Source: DASSUW01 sp963844405
Lineage (GTDB): Bacteria; Actinomycetota; Thermoleophilia; Solirubrobacterales; Solirubrobacteraceae
Length of the DNA stretch: 64,000 nucleotides
Assembly: GCA_963844405.1 (NCBI GenBank)
Contig: CAWJNZ010000002.1
Location: forward strand, 13,317 to 77,316
Direction of reading: 5' to 3'
Part shown: positions 49,583 through 58,286 of the stretch, piece by piece
Numbering within the stretch: the stretch's first letter is position 1
How the letters are laid out: the number at the start of each line of letters is the position of its first letter
Program-made: the position numbers and the translations under genes
The notes under the pieces: generated by a model
What the model was told of the DNA's origin: nothing
What the model saw: the letters and a program-made list of their open reading frames with translations, nothing else
Databases searched by the model: none

Positions 49583-49938
49583 GTCAGCACCGCCACCGCG
49601 GCCGCCATGCCGCGCTCGTGCGTGAGCGACACGATCACCGTCACGCCGAGTTCCGCCGCCCGCCGCTCCGCCGCGCCGCTCAGGCGGACCGAGGGCGGCT
49701 CGTCGCCGCCGCCGAGCACCTCCACGTCACGCCAGCTCCACGCGCGCAGCTGGAGCGCCTTGGCCACCGCCTCCTTGGCGCAGAACCGCGCCGCCAGGTG
49801 CATGACCGGCCGCGCCCGCGTGGCCGCGTACGCGCGCTCGCCGTCGGTGAAGAGCCGGTCGGCGAGCCGCGGCCGCCGGGCCAGAGCGCGCTCCAGCCGG
49901 TCGATCTCGAGCAGGTCGAGGCCCACGCCGCCCTTCAC
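49579..49938 (-). CDS. acpS: Holo-[acyl-carrier-protein] synthase
   Basis: A 119-residue phosphopantetheinyl transferase of the AcpS type: GVGLDLLEIDRLERAL with the metal-binding Asp/Glu, RFCAKEAVAKAL and VSLTHERGMAAAVAV. It converts apo-ACP to holo-ACP with CoA. GTG 49938 is the start. It heads the minus cluster acpS-nnr-CBS-alr-cca. Confidence 0.95.
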   Translation of the reverse strand: MKGGVGLDLLEIDRLERALARRPRLADRLFTDGERAYAATRARPVMHLAARFCAKEAVAKALQLRAWSWRDVEVLGGGDEPPSVRLSGAAERRAAELGVTVIVSLTHERGMAAAVAVLT

Positions 49939-50090
49939 AGCCGCGTCACTCTAGAGCAGCCGCCAGCGAGGTTTAAGGTCCTGAGTGGCATGCGAGCCGG
50001 AGATGGGAGACACTTGACCGACAGAAACCTTCCTGGACCAGCGTTGTATTTCATCGAGTGGGCGCTCCTGCCAACCTTTGGGGGAGCCTG

Positions 50091-50924
50091 ATGAGCGAAC
50101 GCGTGAGCATGGAGGTTCCCATCGGCATGACGCCAGAGCGCAGTACCCGGGATCAGCGAAGAGAGCGAACTCAGAGCTCCCGGGCGCCGGACGTCGCCCA
50201 GCTCGAGGCGCGCGTCAAGGCGCTCGAGGCCGAGAACGCCGTCCTCGAGGCCGAGAAGGCGGCGCTCGAGGGCTACGCCGCGCTGGCCGCACACGAGCTC
50301 GTGACGCCGCTGGTCATCGCCGAGTCGTACGCGTCGATCGTCGGCGAGCGCCTGGAGGGCCCGGAGCACGCGGCGTCCCGCGTCGACCTCGAGGGACTGG
50401 CGCGCAGCGCGTCGCGCGCCCGCCGGCTGGTCGAGAGCCTGCTCCACGACGCGCGCGCCAGCCGGCGCCCGCTGCACGTGCGGACCGTCGACCTCGCCGC
50501 CGTGGTCACCGACCTCGTGGCCGACCTGCGCACCGACATCGACGACCGCCAGGCCAACGTCGAGGTCGGGCCGTTGCCCGTCGTGACGGGTGACGAGGCG
50601 CTGCTCGCGTCCGTCTTCTCGAACCTGCTCGTCAACGCGCTCAAGTACAGCCCCCGCCAGGAGGGCACGATCACCGTGGCGGCCGTCCGCGAGCCGGACG
50701 AGTGGCGGTTCGTGATCCAGAGCGGTGGCCCGCCGATCGCGCCCGAGGACCGCGACCGGATCTTCGAGGCGTACAACCGCGGCCGCGCCGAGCGGCGCGA
50801 GCGCGGCCTCGGGCTCGGGCTCGCCATCGCGCGCCGGATCGTCGAGCGACACGGCGGGACCATCGGCGTCAGGGCCGCCGGCAGGACCGGCAACCAGTTC
50901 TTCTTCACGATCCCGGCGCGTTGA
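50091..50924 (+). CDS. Cytoplasmic sensor histidine kinase with N-terminal coiled coil
   Basis: A 277-residue kinase without TM helices. It has a coiled coil (about 35-62, ARVKALEAENAVLEAEKAA), HisKA with H-box AAHELVTPLVIAESYA, and an HATPase domain (N-box SVFSNLLVNALKYSP, IFEAYNRGRAERRERGLGLGLAI, GNQFFFTIPAR). It autophosphorylates on the His in the H-box. The cue is unknown; the coiled coil may dimerise or bind a partner. ATG 50091 has GGGGGAG in front. A TTGA overlap couples it to the nucleotide-sugar gene. Confidence 0.92.
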   Translation: MSERVSMEVPIGMTPERSTRDQRRERTQSSRAPDVAQLEARVKALEAENAVLEAEKAALEGYAALAAHELVTPLVIAESYASIVGERLEGPEHAASRVDLEGLARSASRARRLVESLLHDARASRRPLHVRTVDLAAVVTDLVADLRTDIDDRQANVEVGPLPVVTGDEALLASVFSNLLVNALKYSPRQEGTITVAAVREPDEWRFVIQSGGPPIAPEDRDRIFEAYNRGRAERRERGLGLGLAIARRIVERHGGTIGVRAAGRTGNQFFFTIPAR

Positions 50925-51895
50925 CGGCTTCGCGCTGGCAGGGCCGGCCCGTGCTGGTCACGGGAGCCACCGGCTTCCTCGGGTCGCACCTCGTGGCCGC
51001 CCTGGTGGCGGCGGGAGCCGAGGTGGTCGTCCTGCGGCGCGACCGGCGGGTCCCCACGCCCGTGATCGCCGGCTGGCTCGACTCGGTGACCGTCGTCGAC
51101 GGCGACCTCGCGGACGGCGGGCTGCTCGAGCGCGTGCTCGAGGAGCTGGCGGTGCGCACCGTCTTCCACGTCGGGGCCCAGACCCAGGTCGGCGTCGCCC
51201 GCCGCCAGCCCACGGCGACCTTCGCCTCCAACATCGCCGGCACCTGGACCCTGCTGGACGCCGTCCGGCGGTCGCCGGGCGTCGAGCAGGTGCTGCTCGC
51301 CTCGAGCGACAAGGCCTACGGGCCACAGGACCGGCTCCCCTACGACGAGGACATGCCGCTGCTCGCGCGCGAGCCCTACGACGTCTCCAAGGCCTGCGCC
51401 GAGATGCTCGCGATGACCTACCACGCGTCGTACGGCACGCCGGTGGCCATCACCCGTTGCGCGAACCTCTATGGGCCCGGCGACCGCAACTGGCGCCGGC
51501 TGGTCCCCGGAACCCTGCGCAGCGTCCTGCTCGGCGAGCGGCCCGTGATCCGCTCCGACGGGTCGCCCGTGCGCGACTACCTGTACGTCGCGGACGGCGT
51601 CTCGGCGTACCTGCGGCTGGCCGAGGCGATGGCGGACGACGCCGGGCTCGCCGGCCAGGCCTTCAACTTCTCCGCCGAGGAGCCACTGACGGTCCTCGAG
51701 CTGGTCGAGCACGTCCAGGCGGCCGCCGGCACCGCGCTCGAGCCGCTGATCGTCAACGACGCGGTCGGCGAGATCCCGGCCCAGCACCTGAGCGCCGCCA
51801 AGGCGCGCGACGTGCTCGGGTGGGCGCCGGCCTACGGGCTCGACGAAGGGCTCGCCGAGACCGCCGCCTACTACCGCGCGCTCGTGGCCCGCTAG
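50921..51895 (+). CDS. Extended SDR nucleotide-sugar dehydratase/epimerase
   Basis: A 324-residue protein from TTG 50921: Rossmann motif VLVTGATGFLGSHL, DxD-type VVDGDLAD, active-site Y-x3-K in PYDVSKACAEM and SSDKAYGPQ ahead of it. A C-terminal sugar-binding half (NLYGPGDRNWRRLVPGTL, VRDYLYVADGVSAYL) follows. It resembles CDP-glucose/GDP-mannose 4,6-dehydratases. GTG 50951 would cut the first strand. A TTG start overlapping the kinase stop (TTGA) is preferred. Confidence 0.9.
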   Translation: MTASRWQGRPVLVTGATGFLGSHLVAALVAAGAEVVVLRRDRRVPTPVIAGWLDSVTVVDGDLADGGLLERVLEELAVRTVFHVGAQTQVGVARRQPTATFASNIAGTWTLLDAVRRSPGVEQVLLASSDKAYGPQDRLPYDEDMPLLAREPYDVSKACAEMLAMTYHASYGTPVAITRCANLYGPGDRNWRRLVPGTLRSVLLGERPVIRSDGSPVRDYLYVADGVSAYLRLAEAMADDAGLAGQAFNFSAEEPLTVLELVEHVQAAAGTALEPLIVNDAVGEIPAQHLSAAKARDVLGWAPAYGLDEGLAETAAYYRALVAR

Positions 51896-51902
51896 TGGCC
51901 CA

Positions 51903-52071
51903 CTAGTACGCCCGTCCGTGAGTAGCGCGCATAACCCGGCGATTGCACGGGCCGTCTCTGCCGGTGCCCGGCAGGCGCTCGCATACTGGTGGTACGTGGG
52001 CGCCTGCCGGGTGCCGGCAGAGGCGGGCCGGGCCCGCCGGAATGCGTGGTACTTGCGGACGGGCGTACTAG
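51903..52071. repeat. 169-bp nested palindrome between convergent genes
   Basis: Ends CTAGTACGCCCGTCCG (51903-51918) and its inverted copy at 52056-52071 extend to 30-bp repeats (51903-51932 with 52042-52071), matching apart from a few bases. Inner arms 51956-51978 and 52000-52022 are 23-bp inverted repeats with two changes. A third stem GGCGGGC/GCCCGCC lies at 52023-52039. The right arm contains the stop of the response regulator. It is a bidirectional terminator or mobile repeat. Confidence 0.75.
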
Positions 52072-52790
52072 GACGTGGCGTCGTCGCCCGAGGCCCGCAT
52101 GCGGCGGGCGATGGCGACGGCCTCGCCGCGCGAGCTGGCGTCGAGCTTGCGCAGGATGTTCTTGACGTGCGAGCGCACCGTCTCGGTCGAGAGGACGAGC
52201 TCGTCGGCGATCTGGTCGGTGGTCAGGTCGCGGTCCAGGAGGTCGATGACCTCCCACTCGCGGTCGGTGAGCCGGCTCTTGATCGGCCGCATCCCGGCGC
52301 CGGGCTCCGGTGCCGTGCGCAGGTGCTCGACGAGTCGCATGCCGAGCCGGCGCGAGATGACGGCCTCGCCGTCGAGCGCGGCCTCGAGCGCGCGCGGCAG
52401 CACGTCGATGTCGAGGTCCTTCGACAGGAAGCCGATGGCGCCGGCGCGCAGGCCGAGCATGCCCATCTGGTCCTCGTCGGTGCTCGTGAGGAGGATGACC
52501 GCCTGGTCGGGGAGCTGCTTGAGGATCCGCCGCGTCGCCGCGATGCCGTCGATCTCGGGCATCACGACGTCCATGACCACGATGTCGGGCTCGTAGTGGA
52601 GGCAGAGCTCGACGGCCTCGTGGCCGTTGTGGGCTTCGGCAACCACGATGGCGTTGCCGCGCTGGAGGGCATCGCGAATCATCCGCCGCGCAAAGGGATC
52701 GTCGTCCGCGACGATGACGCGAACCCGGTCGGACGGGTTCTTTGGCATGCCTGCTCCGTCAGCGCGAGTCGTGATTTCGGTGCCCACCAT
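52068..52790 (-). CDS. NarL/LuxR-type response regulator
   Basis: A 240-residue regulator: receiver with VRVIVADDDPFARRMI (acidic pair), phospho-Asp in PDIVVMDVVMPEID, switch Thr in VILLTSTDE and Lys in GFLSKD. A LuxR HTH follows (LTDREWEVIDLLDRDLTTDQIADELVLSTETVRSHVKNILRKL). All receiver residues are present. The start is either ATG 52790 (GAGG, 4 bp) or ATG 52748 (GGAG, 5 bp); the latter is closer to the receiver. A partner kinase may be the one at 50091. Confidence 0.92.
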   Translation of the reverse strand: MVGTEITTRADGAGMPKNPSDRVRVIVADDDPFARRMIRDALQRGNAIVVAEAHNGHEAVELCLHYEPDIVVMDVVMPEIDGIAATRRILKQLPDQAVILLTSTDEDQMGMLGLRAGAIGFLSKDLDIDVLPRALEAALDGEAVISRRLGMRLVEHLRTAPEPGAGMRPIKSRLTDREWEVIDLLDRDLTTDQIADELVLSTETVRSHVKNILRKLDASSRGEAVAIARRMRASGDDATS

Positions 52791-53021
52791 GGCTCCTCTT
52801 TCGTTCCTTGAGGCCCCGTAGGGTAGCGGAACCGTCCATCCGTTGACACGGGTGCCTCTTGGTCAAGGGGAGAATCGTCACCTGGGGCGGGTGAGGCAAG
52901 CCCCCTGGACGAACGTTCAGGTCCCCCGCCCGATCGGAGGGGGTACCCCGGCGGGGCGTCACGAATATCCCCCCTCGCGCCACCGAATCTACCCTTCCGC
53001 TCAGGTCGGTTCGGGGGCACA
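52791..53021. other. 231-bp divergent intergenic region
   Basis: No frame is supported. TTGACA occurs at 52843-52848 with no good -10 at 17 bp. G/C-rich hairpins (CCCCGCCCG with CGGCGGGGC) span about 52924-52960. It must contain the promoters for the response regulator and the EPS operon; none is clear. Confidence 0.4.
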
Positions 53022-53333
53022 GTGGGATTCGTGCTTCGACCCGACGATGCCAGCGCTGTCCGCCGGCTCAGCGAGCTCCGTGCAGCCCTCCCGGGCGACC
53101 ACACGCTCCAGAACCTGCTCGTGATCCTCAACGCGAAGCTGGACCTCTGCGCGAAGCTGCCCGTCTACGAGTACGAGGCGGCCACGCAGGGCCATGCGCA
53201 CTGCGTCGCGGCGTTCCAGCGGCTGATCGAGAGCGAGCGCGAGTCGTTCGACGACATGGTCCGCACCCTGCGCATCCACCTGGACACCTCGACGGCGGCC
53301 AAGGAGGCGGCCGCCCCGAAAGGCGTGAGCTGA
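53022..53333 (+). CDS. Small helical protein at head of EPS operon (103 aa)
   Basis: A 103-residue soluble helical protein with three or four amphipathic segments (DASAVRRLSELRAAL, HTLQNLLVILNAKLDLCAKL, AFQRLIESERESFDDMVRTLRIHL). No motif is recognised. Its stop overlaps the next ATG (TGATG). It could be an adaptor for the following receiver-like protein. GTG 53022 or 53031 are possible starts. Confidence 0.65.
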   Translation: MGFVLRPDDASAVRRLSELRAALPGDHTLQNLLVILNAKLDLCAKLPVYEYEAATQGHAHCVAAFQRLIESERESFDDMVRTLRIHLDTSTAAKEAAAPKGVS

Positions 53334-53719
53334 TGCGCGCGATCATCGTCGCCGACAGCGGTCCGGTCTTCGCGTCGCTCACGCAGCACCTCCTGGCCAC
53401 CGCCCGCGCCGAGATCGTCCGCCATGCCAGCGGGCGGACGGACGTCGAGAGCCAGGTCCGCAGCTTCACCCCCGACCTCGTCCTCCTGGACGACATGGGC
53501 CTGCCGCTGCGCGCCCTCGCGCGGATCCAGGAGATCCGTCGCGGCGCGCCCGCCGCGGCCATCGTCCTCATGGCCGACCGGCCGGATGCGTCCTGGCTCG
53601 GCCAGGCGCTCCGCCTCGGCGTGACGGCGATCATGCCCGCGGTCAGCGACGACGCCATCTTCGCCCGGATCCTCAGCGAGGTCCGGGACTCCCGCCTCGA
53701 AGGGCGGACGGCGGCATGA
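53333..53719 (+). CDS. Stand-alone degenerate receiver-like protein (128 aa)
   Basis: A CheY-size protein: IIVADSGPVFASL has only one acidic residue where a pair is expected, and the phosphorylation-site Asp is in DLVLLDDMGLP. The switch Thr is replaced by Ala (VLMADRP) and the invariant Lys is missing in GVTAIMPAVSDD. It is thus probably a pseudo-receiver that binds a partner rather than a phospho-switch. The ATGA overlap ties it to the UDP-sugar dehydrogenase. Confidence 0.8.
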   Translation: MRAIIVADSGPVFASLTQHLLATARAEIVRHASGRTDVESQVRSFTPDLVLLDDMGLPLRALARIQEIRRGAPAAAIVLMADRPDASWLGQALRLGVTAIMPAVSDDAIFARILSEVRDSRLEGRTAA

Positions 53720-54993
53720 TCGTCGGGATCATCGGCCTGGGCTACGTCGGCCTGCCGCTCGCCGTGGCGTTCGCGGAGGCCGGCCACGAGGTCATCGGGC
53801 TCGACACCAACGCCACGATCGTCGACGAGCTGCGCCATGGCCGCTCGCGGATCGAGGACATCTCCGACGAGCGCCTGGGCGCGGTCCTCGACCGCATCGA
53901 GCCGACCGGCATGCCGCGCCGCCTCGCGCTGGCCGACGCCATCCTCATCTGCGTCCCGACGCCGCTGACGCCGAACCGCGAGCCGGACCTCGGCCCGCTG
54001 CTGTCCGCGGCGAACACGGTGGCGGGCGTGCTCCGGCGCGGCCAGACGATCGTCCTCGAGTCGACGACCTACCCGGGCACCACGCGCGAGCGCGTGCTGC
54101 CGCTCCTCGAGGAGACCGGGCTGACCGCCGGCCGCGACTTCCACCTCGCGTTCTCGCCCGAGCGCGTCGACCCGGGCCGCACCGACTACACGCTGCGCGA
54201 CACGCCGAAGGTCGTCGGCGGCCTCACCGCCGGCTGCACCGACGCGGCGCTCGCCGTCTACGGCGCGGTCTGCGACGAGCTGGTCCCCGTCGCCTCTCCC
54301 GAGGTGGCGGAGATGGCCAAGCTGCTCGAGAACATCTTCCGGTCGGTCAACATCGCGCTCGTCAACGAGCTGGCGATGCTCGCCGATCGCATGGACATCG
54401 ACATCTGGCAGGTCGTCGACGCCGCCGCGACCAAGCCCTACGGCTTCATGCGCTTCGATCCGGGCCCGGGCATGGGCGGCCACTGCCTGCCGGTCGACCC
54501 GTTCTACCTGAGCTGGAAGGCCCGCGAGCACGACATGACGACGGAGTTCGTCGAGCTCGCCGGCAAGGTCAACCAGCAGATGCCCGCGTACTGCGTGCAG
54601 AAGATCGCCGGCGCGCTGAACGAGCTCGGTCGCCCCGTCAAGGGCACGCGGGTCCTGCTGCTGGGCCTCTCCTACAAGCCGGGCGTCGGCGACATCCGCG
54701 AGTCGCCCGCACTGAAGATCCTCGCCGGCCTCCGCGCCCAGGGCGCCGAGGTCAGCTACCACGACCCTTACGTGGCGGAGATCCCCGCCCACGGGCTCGC
54801 CAGCACGGACCTCGCGTCCGCGCTCGCCGCCGCCGACCTCACGGTCATCGTCACCGCCCACCCCGGCATCGACCACGACGCCGTCGCGGCGGCCGTGCCG
54901 ACCGTCGATCTGCGAGGCGTCACGCGAGCCCGCAACACCACTGGCACCACGGAAGGAAGGTCAATGACGACCAACACGGAGATGAACGCATGA
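53716..54993 (+). CDS. UDP-glucose/UDP-N-acetylmannosamine 6-dehydrogenase family
   Basis: A 425-residue three-domain protein: NAD motif GIIGLGYVGLPLAVAFA, ESTTYPGTTRE, central LLENIFRSVNIALVNELAM and the active-site Cys in GMGGHCLPVDPFYL (about 259). A C-terminal UDP-binding domain (LLGLSYKPGVGDIRESPAL) follows. It oxidises UDP-sugars to uronates, precursors for acidic EPS. The short Thr/Glu-rich tail is unusual. It overlaps both neighbours by ATGA. Confidence 0.94.
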   Translation: MIVGIIGLGYVGLPLAVAFAEAGHEVIGLDTNATIVDELRHGRSRIEDISDERLGAVLDRIEPTGMPRRLALADAILICVPTPLTPNREPDLGPLLSAANTVAGVLRRGQTIVLESTTYPGTTRERVLPLLEETGLTAGRDFHLAFSPERVDPGRTDYTLRDTPKVVGGLTAGCTDAALAVYGAVCDELVPVASPEVAEMAKLLENIFRSVNIALVNELAMLADRMDIDIWQVVDAAATKPYGFMRFDPGPGMGGHCLPVDPFYLSWKAREHDMTTEFVELAGKVNQQMPAYCVQKIAGALNELGRPVKGTRVLLLGLSYKPGVGDIRESPALKILAGLRAQGAEVSYHDPYVAEIPAHGLASTDLASALAAADLTVIVTAHPGIDHDAVAAAVPTVDLRGVTRARNTTGTTEGRSMTTNTEMNA

Positions 54994-55619
54994 AGCGCCT
55001 CGCCATTGTCGCGGACCACTCGCTCGTGGTCCACTCGATCCGCCTCGCCCTACGGCAGACCGCCGGCTTCCAGGTCGTCGGTTTCATCGACGGCCGCACG
55101 CCGGCCGGCCAGAGCATGGCCGAGCTGCGGCCCGACGTGATCGTCGTCGACGACATGCAGTACCCGGAGAACGCGATCGCCCGCCTCTCGGAGGCCATGG
55201 AGTGCGTCCCGGAGGCCAAGCGACTGCTGCTGACCGTCCGGATGGACGACGAGTGGCTCGCCGAGGCCTTCGAGGCCGGCGCCGACGGCGTCGTCTCCAA
55301 GTCGGTCCACCCGGTGAGCCTCGGCACGCTCCTTCGTGAGATCGCCCACGGGCACGTCGCCCAGCGGTTCCGGCCTGCCAAGCCGGCGATCTCCCGCGAG
55401 GACTGCCCGCTGACCGAGCGCGAGAAGGAGATCCTCGCGCTGGCGGCGCACGGCCACACGAACCAGCGCATCGCCCGCCAGCTGTGGGTGACGGAGCAGA
55501 CGGTCAAGTTCCACCTCTCCAACACGTATCGCAAGCTCGGCGTCTCCAACCGCACGGAGGCGACGCGGTACGCCTACATGCACGACCTCGTGATGCCCAG
55601 TGAGCGGCTCGCGTCCTGA
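54990..55619 (+). CDS. NarL/LuxR-type response regulator in the EPS operon
   Basis: A 209-residue regulator. The receiver has RLAIVADHSLVVHSI (one acidic residue plus His), the phospho-Asp in VIVVDDMQYP, switch Thr in LLLTVRM and Lys in GVVSKSVHP. The LuxR HTH reads LTEREKEILALAAHGHTNQRIARQLWVTEQTVKFHLSNTYRKLG. Inside the biosynthetic operon it may give feedback control. Overlaps by ATGA upstream and by 20 bp with the sugar transferase. Confidence 0.92.
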   Translation: MKRLAIVADHSLVVHSIRLALRQTAGFQVVGFIDGRTPAGQSMAELRPDVIVVDDMQYPENAIARLSEAMECVPEAKRLLLTVRMDDEWLAEAFEAGADGVVSKSVHPVSLGTLLREIAHGHVAQRFRPAKPAISREDCPLTEREKEILALAAHGHTNQRIARQLWVTEQTVKFHLSNTYRKLGVSNRTEATRYAYMHDLVMPSERLAS

Positions 55620-57115
55620 CGTCACGGCGTCGGCGATGGATACCGAGGCGATCAGCCGGCCCGGCCTCCGGGTCGTCCCGCCCCCGCCCATCCCGGAGGT
55701 CCTCGGTGAGGTCCCCGGCCATCCGCCGCTGCTGCGAGGCCGCGTCCGCGCGCTGGTGCTCGCCGACGTGCTCGCCATCGAGGTCTGCCTCGTCGCCGCG
55801 TACATGACCGCGGGCGGCTGGGGGACGAACGCGGGATCGTCGTTCATCGTGACGGCGTTCCTGCTCGGCGCCCTGCCCGTGGCGTGGCTCGCGATCTTCG
55901 CGGCCTACCAGCTCTACGAGGGCCGCGCCCGCGCGATCTCCTCGTCGGCCTCGGACGAGATCCCGAGCCTCTTCCACGCCCTGCTCACCGGCTCGGTCGT
56001 GCTGCTCCTGGTCGGCGAGGCGCTCGAGGAGGTGCTGCCCGTCGAGCTGCTCACCCCGGTGCACGCCGGCGTCTTCGGCCTGCTGGCGCTCACCACGGTC
56101 CCGCTCATGCGCGGGGTCGCGCGGCGCTACTCGGCCGCCGCCGCGCCGCGGCGCGTGCTCATCATCGGCGCGGGCCCGACCGGCCGGCTCCTCCAGCGCA
56201 AGTTCGAGTCCCATCCCGAGTACGGGATCGAGCTCGCGGGCTTCGTCGACGACGTGCCGCACGACGGCGTGGTCGGGCCGCTGCACGACCTGCCCGCGCC
56301 TGGTCGAGAAGCTGAACGTCGACTGGCTCGTGGTCGCGGGCGCCGACGCCCCGCACGAGCGCACGCTGGACCTCGTCCGCGGCATCCGCCGCCCCGACAT
56401 CCAGCTGTCGATCGTCCCCACCTACTACGAGCTGTTCGCGTCCAACGCCACGATGGAGGACATCGAGGGCATCCCGGTCGTGAGCCTGCCGTCCATGCGG
56501 CTGTCGCGGCCGCTGCGGGTGCTCAAGCGCAGCTTCGACATCGTCATGGCCGCGGCCGTGCTCGTGGCGCTGTCGCCGGTCCTGGCCGTCTGCGCGCTGC
56601 TCATCCGGCTCGACTCGAAGGGCCCGGTGTTCTTCAAGCAGGCCCGGCACGGCCGCAACGGCCGGATCTTCGAGATCGTGAAGTTCCGGACGATGGAGGA
56701 CGGAGCGGAGGCCAAGCGGCTCGAGCTCGCCCACCTCAACGAGATGGTCGACGGCGGCCCGCTGTTCAAGATGAAGGAGGACCCGCGGATCACGCGCGTG
56801 GGCGAGCACCTGCGCAAGTGGAGCCTCGACGAGCTGCCGCAGCTGTGGAACGTGCTGCGCGGCGACATGAGCCTCGTCGGGCCGCGGCCCTTCGTCGTGC
56901 ACGAGTCGGAGCTCATCACCGGCTGGGCGGCGCGGCGGCTCGAGACCACGCCGGGGATCACCGGGCTGTGGCAGATCCTGGGCCGCAACGACATCCCGTT
57001 CGAGGAGATGATCAAGCTCGACTACGTCTATGTGACGAACTGGTCACTGTGGTGGGACGTCAAGATCCTGCTCCAGACGATCCCGGTGGTGCTCGCGCGG
57101 CGCGGCGCGTACTGA
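55600..57115 (+). pseudogene. Polyprenyl glycosylphosphotransferase (EPS initiation), frameshifted
   Basis: From GTG 55600 the frame encodes several TM helices (VLADVLAIEVCLVAAYM; FIVTAFLLGALPVAWLAIF) and a CoA-binding-like domain (VLIIGAGPTGRLLQRKF) to GPLHDLP. It breaks near CCC 56293-56295. Removing one C joins RLVEKLNVDWLVVAGADAPHE and the bacterial sugar transferase domain (SFDIVMAAAVLVALSPVL, KFRTM, WSLDELPQLWNVLRGDMSLVGPRP, GLWQ) to 57115. The repaired 504-residue protein would load the first sugar-phosphate onto undecaprenyl-phosphate. An error or mutation are both possible. Confidence 0.88.
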
Positions 57116-57119
57116 CGCG

Positions 57120-58280
57120 ATGAGCGTCCAGACCGCCGTGCCTGCGGCCACCGCCCAGGTGGACGTCGCCGTCTCGCTGTTCGCCGCCACGTGGGCCGAG
57201 ATCACCTTCCGGGGGTTCCCGGAGGACCGGCTCGCGATGGCGCTGAACGAGGATCCACGCGTGAGCCGGCTGCTCGTCTGCGACCCGCCGCGCAGCGTCG
57301 CCGGGCGCCTCAAGGAGGCCGTCCGGGGCGCGCGCGTGGCGCCCGTGCCCCTGCGCGCGGACGGCGCCGTGTACCGGCCGGTGCGCCTCAGCCGCACCGA
57401 CCCGCCCGACCCGCGCCGCATGGTGGAGCGCTATGAGGCGGGCATGCGACGGGCGGCGGCGGCGCTGGGGATGGACCGGCCGGCCGTGATCACCGCCCAT
57501 CCCGTGCTCGCCGGCTTCGGGCGGTTCGACTGGGCGCGGAGCGTGACCTACTACGCGTGGGACGACTGGTCGGCCTCGGTCCCGCACCAGCGCTGGTGGG
57601 ATGCGTACGAGGAGTCCTTCCGGCGCCTGCGCGAGACCGGCCGGCGAGTGTGCGCGGTGTCCGAGGCGGCGCTGCGCGCGGTGGACCCGACCGGGCCGGC
57701 GCGGGTCGTCCCGAACGGCGTCGAGCCGGCCGAGTGGGCCACGCTCGGGCCTGCTCCCGAGTGGTTCGCCGCCCGGCCCGGCCCGCGGCTGCTGTACATC
57801 GGCGGCCTGGACTCGAGGATCGACGTCGAGCAGGTCCGCGCCGTCGCCGAGCGGTTCCCGGAGGGCTCGATCACGTTCGTGGGCTACCTGCTCGACTCCG
57901 AGCACTTCACCGAGCTGCGGGCGCTTCCGAACGTCGAGATCCGCGACCCGCTGCCGCGCTCGGGGATCCCCGGGCTCGTCGCCGCGGCCGACGCCTGCAT
58001 GATCCCGCACGTCCACAACGCCCTGACCGAGGCCATGAGCCCGCTCAAGCTGTACGAGTACCTGGCGGCCGGACGGCCGGTGGCCGCGGTCGACCTCCCG
58101 TCGATCGCCGCCGTCGAGGGGCGCGTCGCGCTCGTGCCGCCCGGCGGCGACTTCGTCGACGCGGTCGAGCGGGCGCTGGCCATGGGGCCCGCCGGCGAGG
58201 AGGAGCGGATGGCGTTCGTCCGCGACCACGCCTGGAACCGCCGCTTCGAGGACCTGCTGGAGCTGGCGCTCGCCGAATGA
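57120..58280 (+). CDS. GT4-like glycosyltransferase
   Basis: A 386-residue GT-B protein: DVAVSLFAATWAEITFRGFP near the N-terminus, VTYYAWDDWSAS, CAVSEAALRAV, VPNGVEP and LLYIGGLDSRID. The C-terminal PHVHNALTEAMSPLKLYEYLAAGRPV is the E/K-containing donor site. It adds a sugar to the growing lipid-linked EPS unit. ATG 57120 follows the transferase by 4 bp. Confidence 0.9.
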   Translation: MSVQTAVPAATAQVDVAVSLFAATWAEITFRGFPEDRLAMALNEDPRVSRLLVCDPPRSVAGRLKEAVRGARVAPVPLRADGAVYRPVRLSRTDPPDPRRMVERYEAGMRRAAAALGMDRPAVITAHPVLAGFGRFDWARSVTYYAWDDWSASVPHQRWWDAYEESFRRLRETGRRVCAVSEAALRAVDPTGPARVVPNGVEPAEWATLGPAPEWFAARPGPRLLYIGGLDSRIDVEQVRAVAERFPEGSITFVGYLLDSEHFTELRALPNVEIRDPLPRSGIPGLVAAADACMIPHVHNALTEAMSPLKLYEYLAAGRPVAAVDLPSIAAVEGRVALVPPGGDFVDAVERALAMGPAGEEERMAFVRDHAWNRRFEDLLELALAE

Positions 58281-58286
58281 GCGGCT

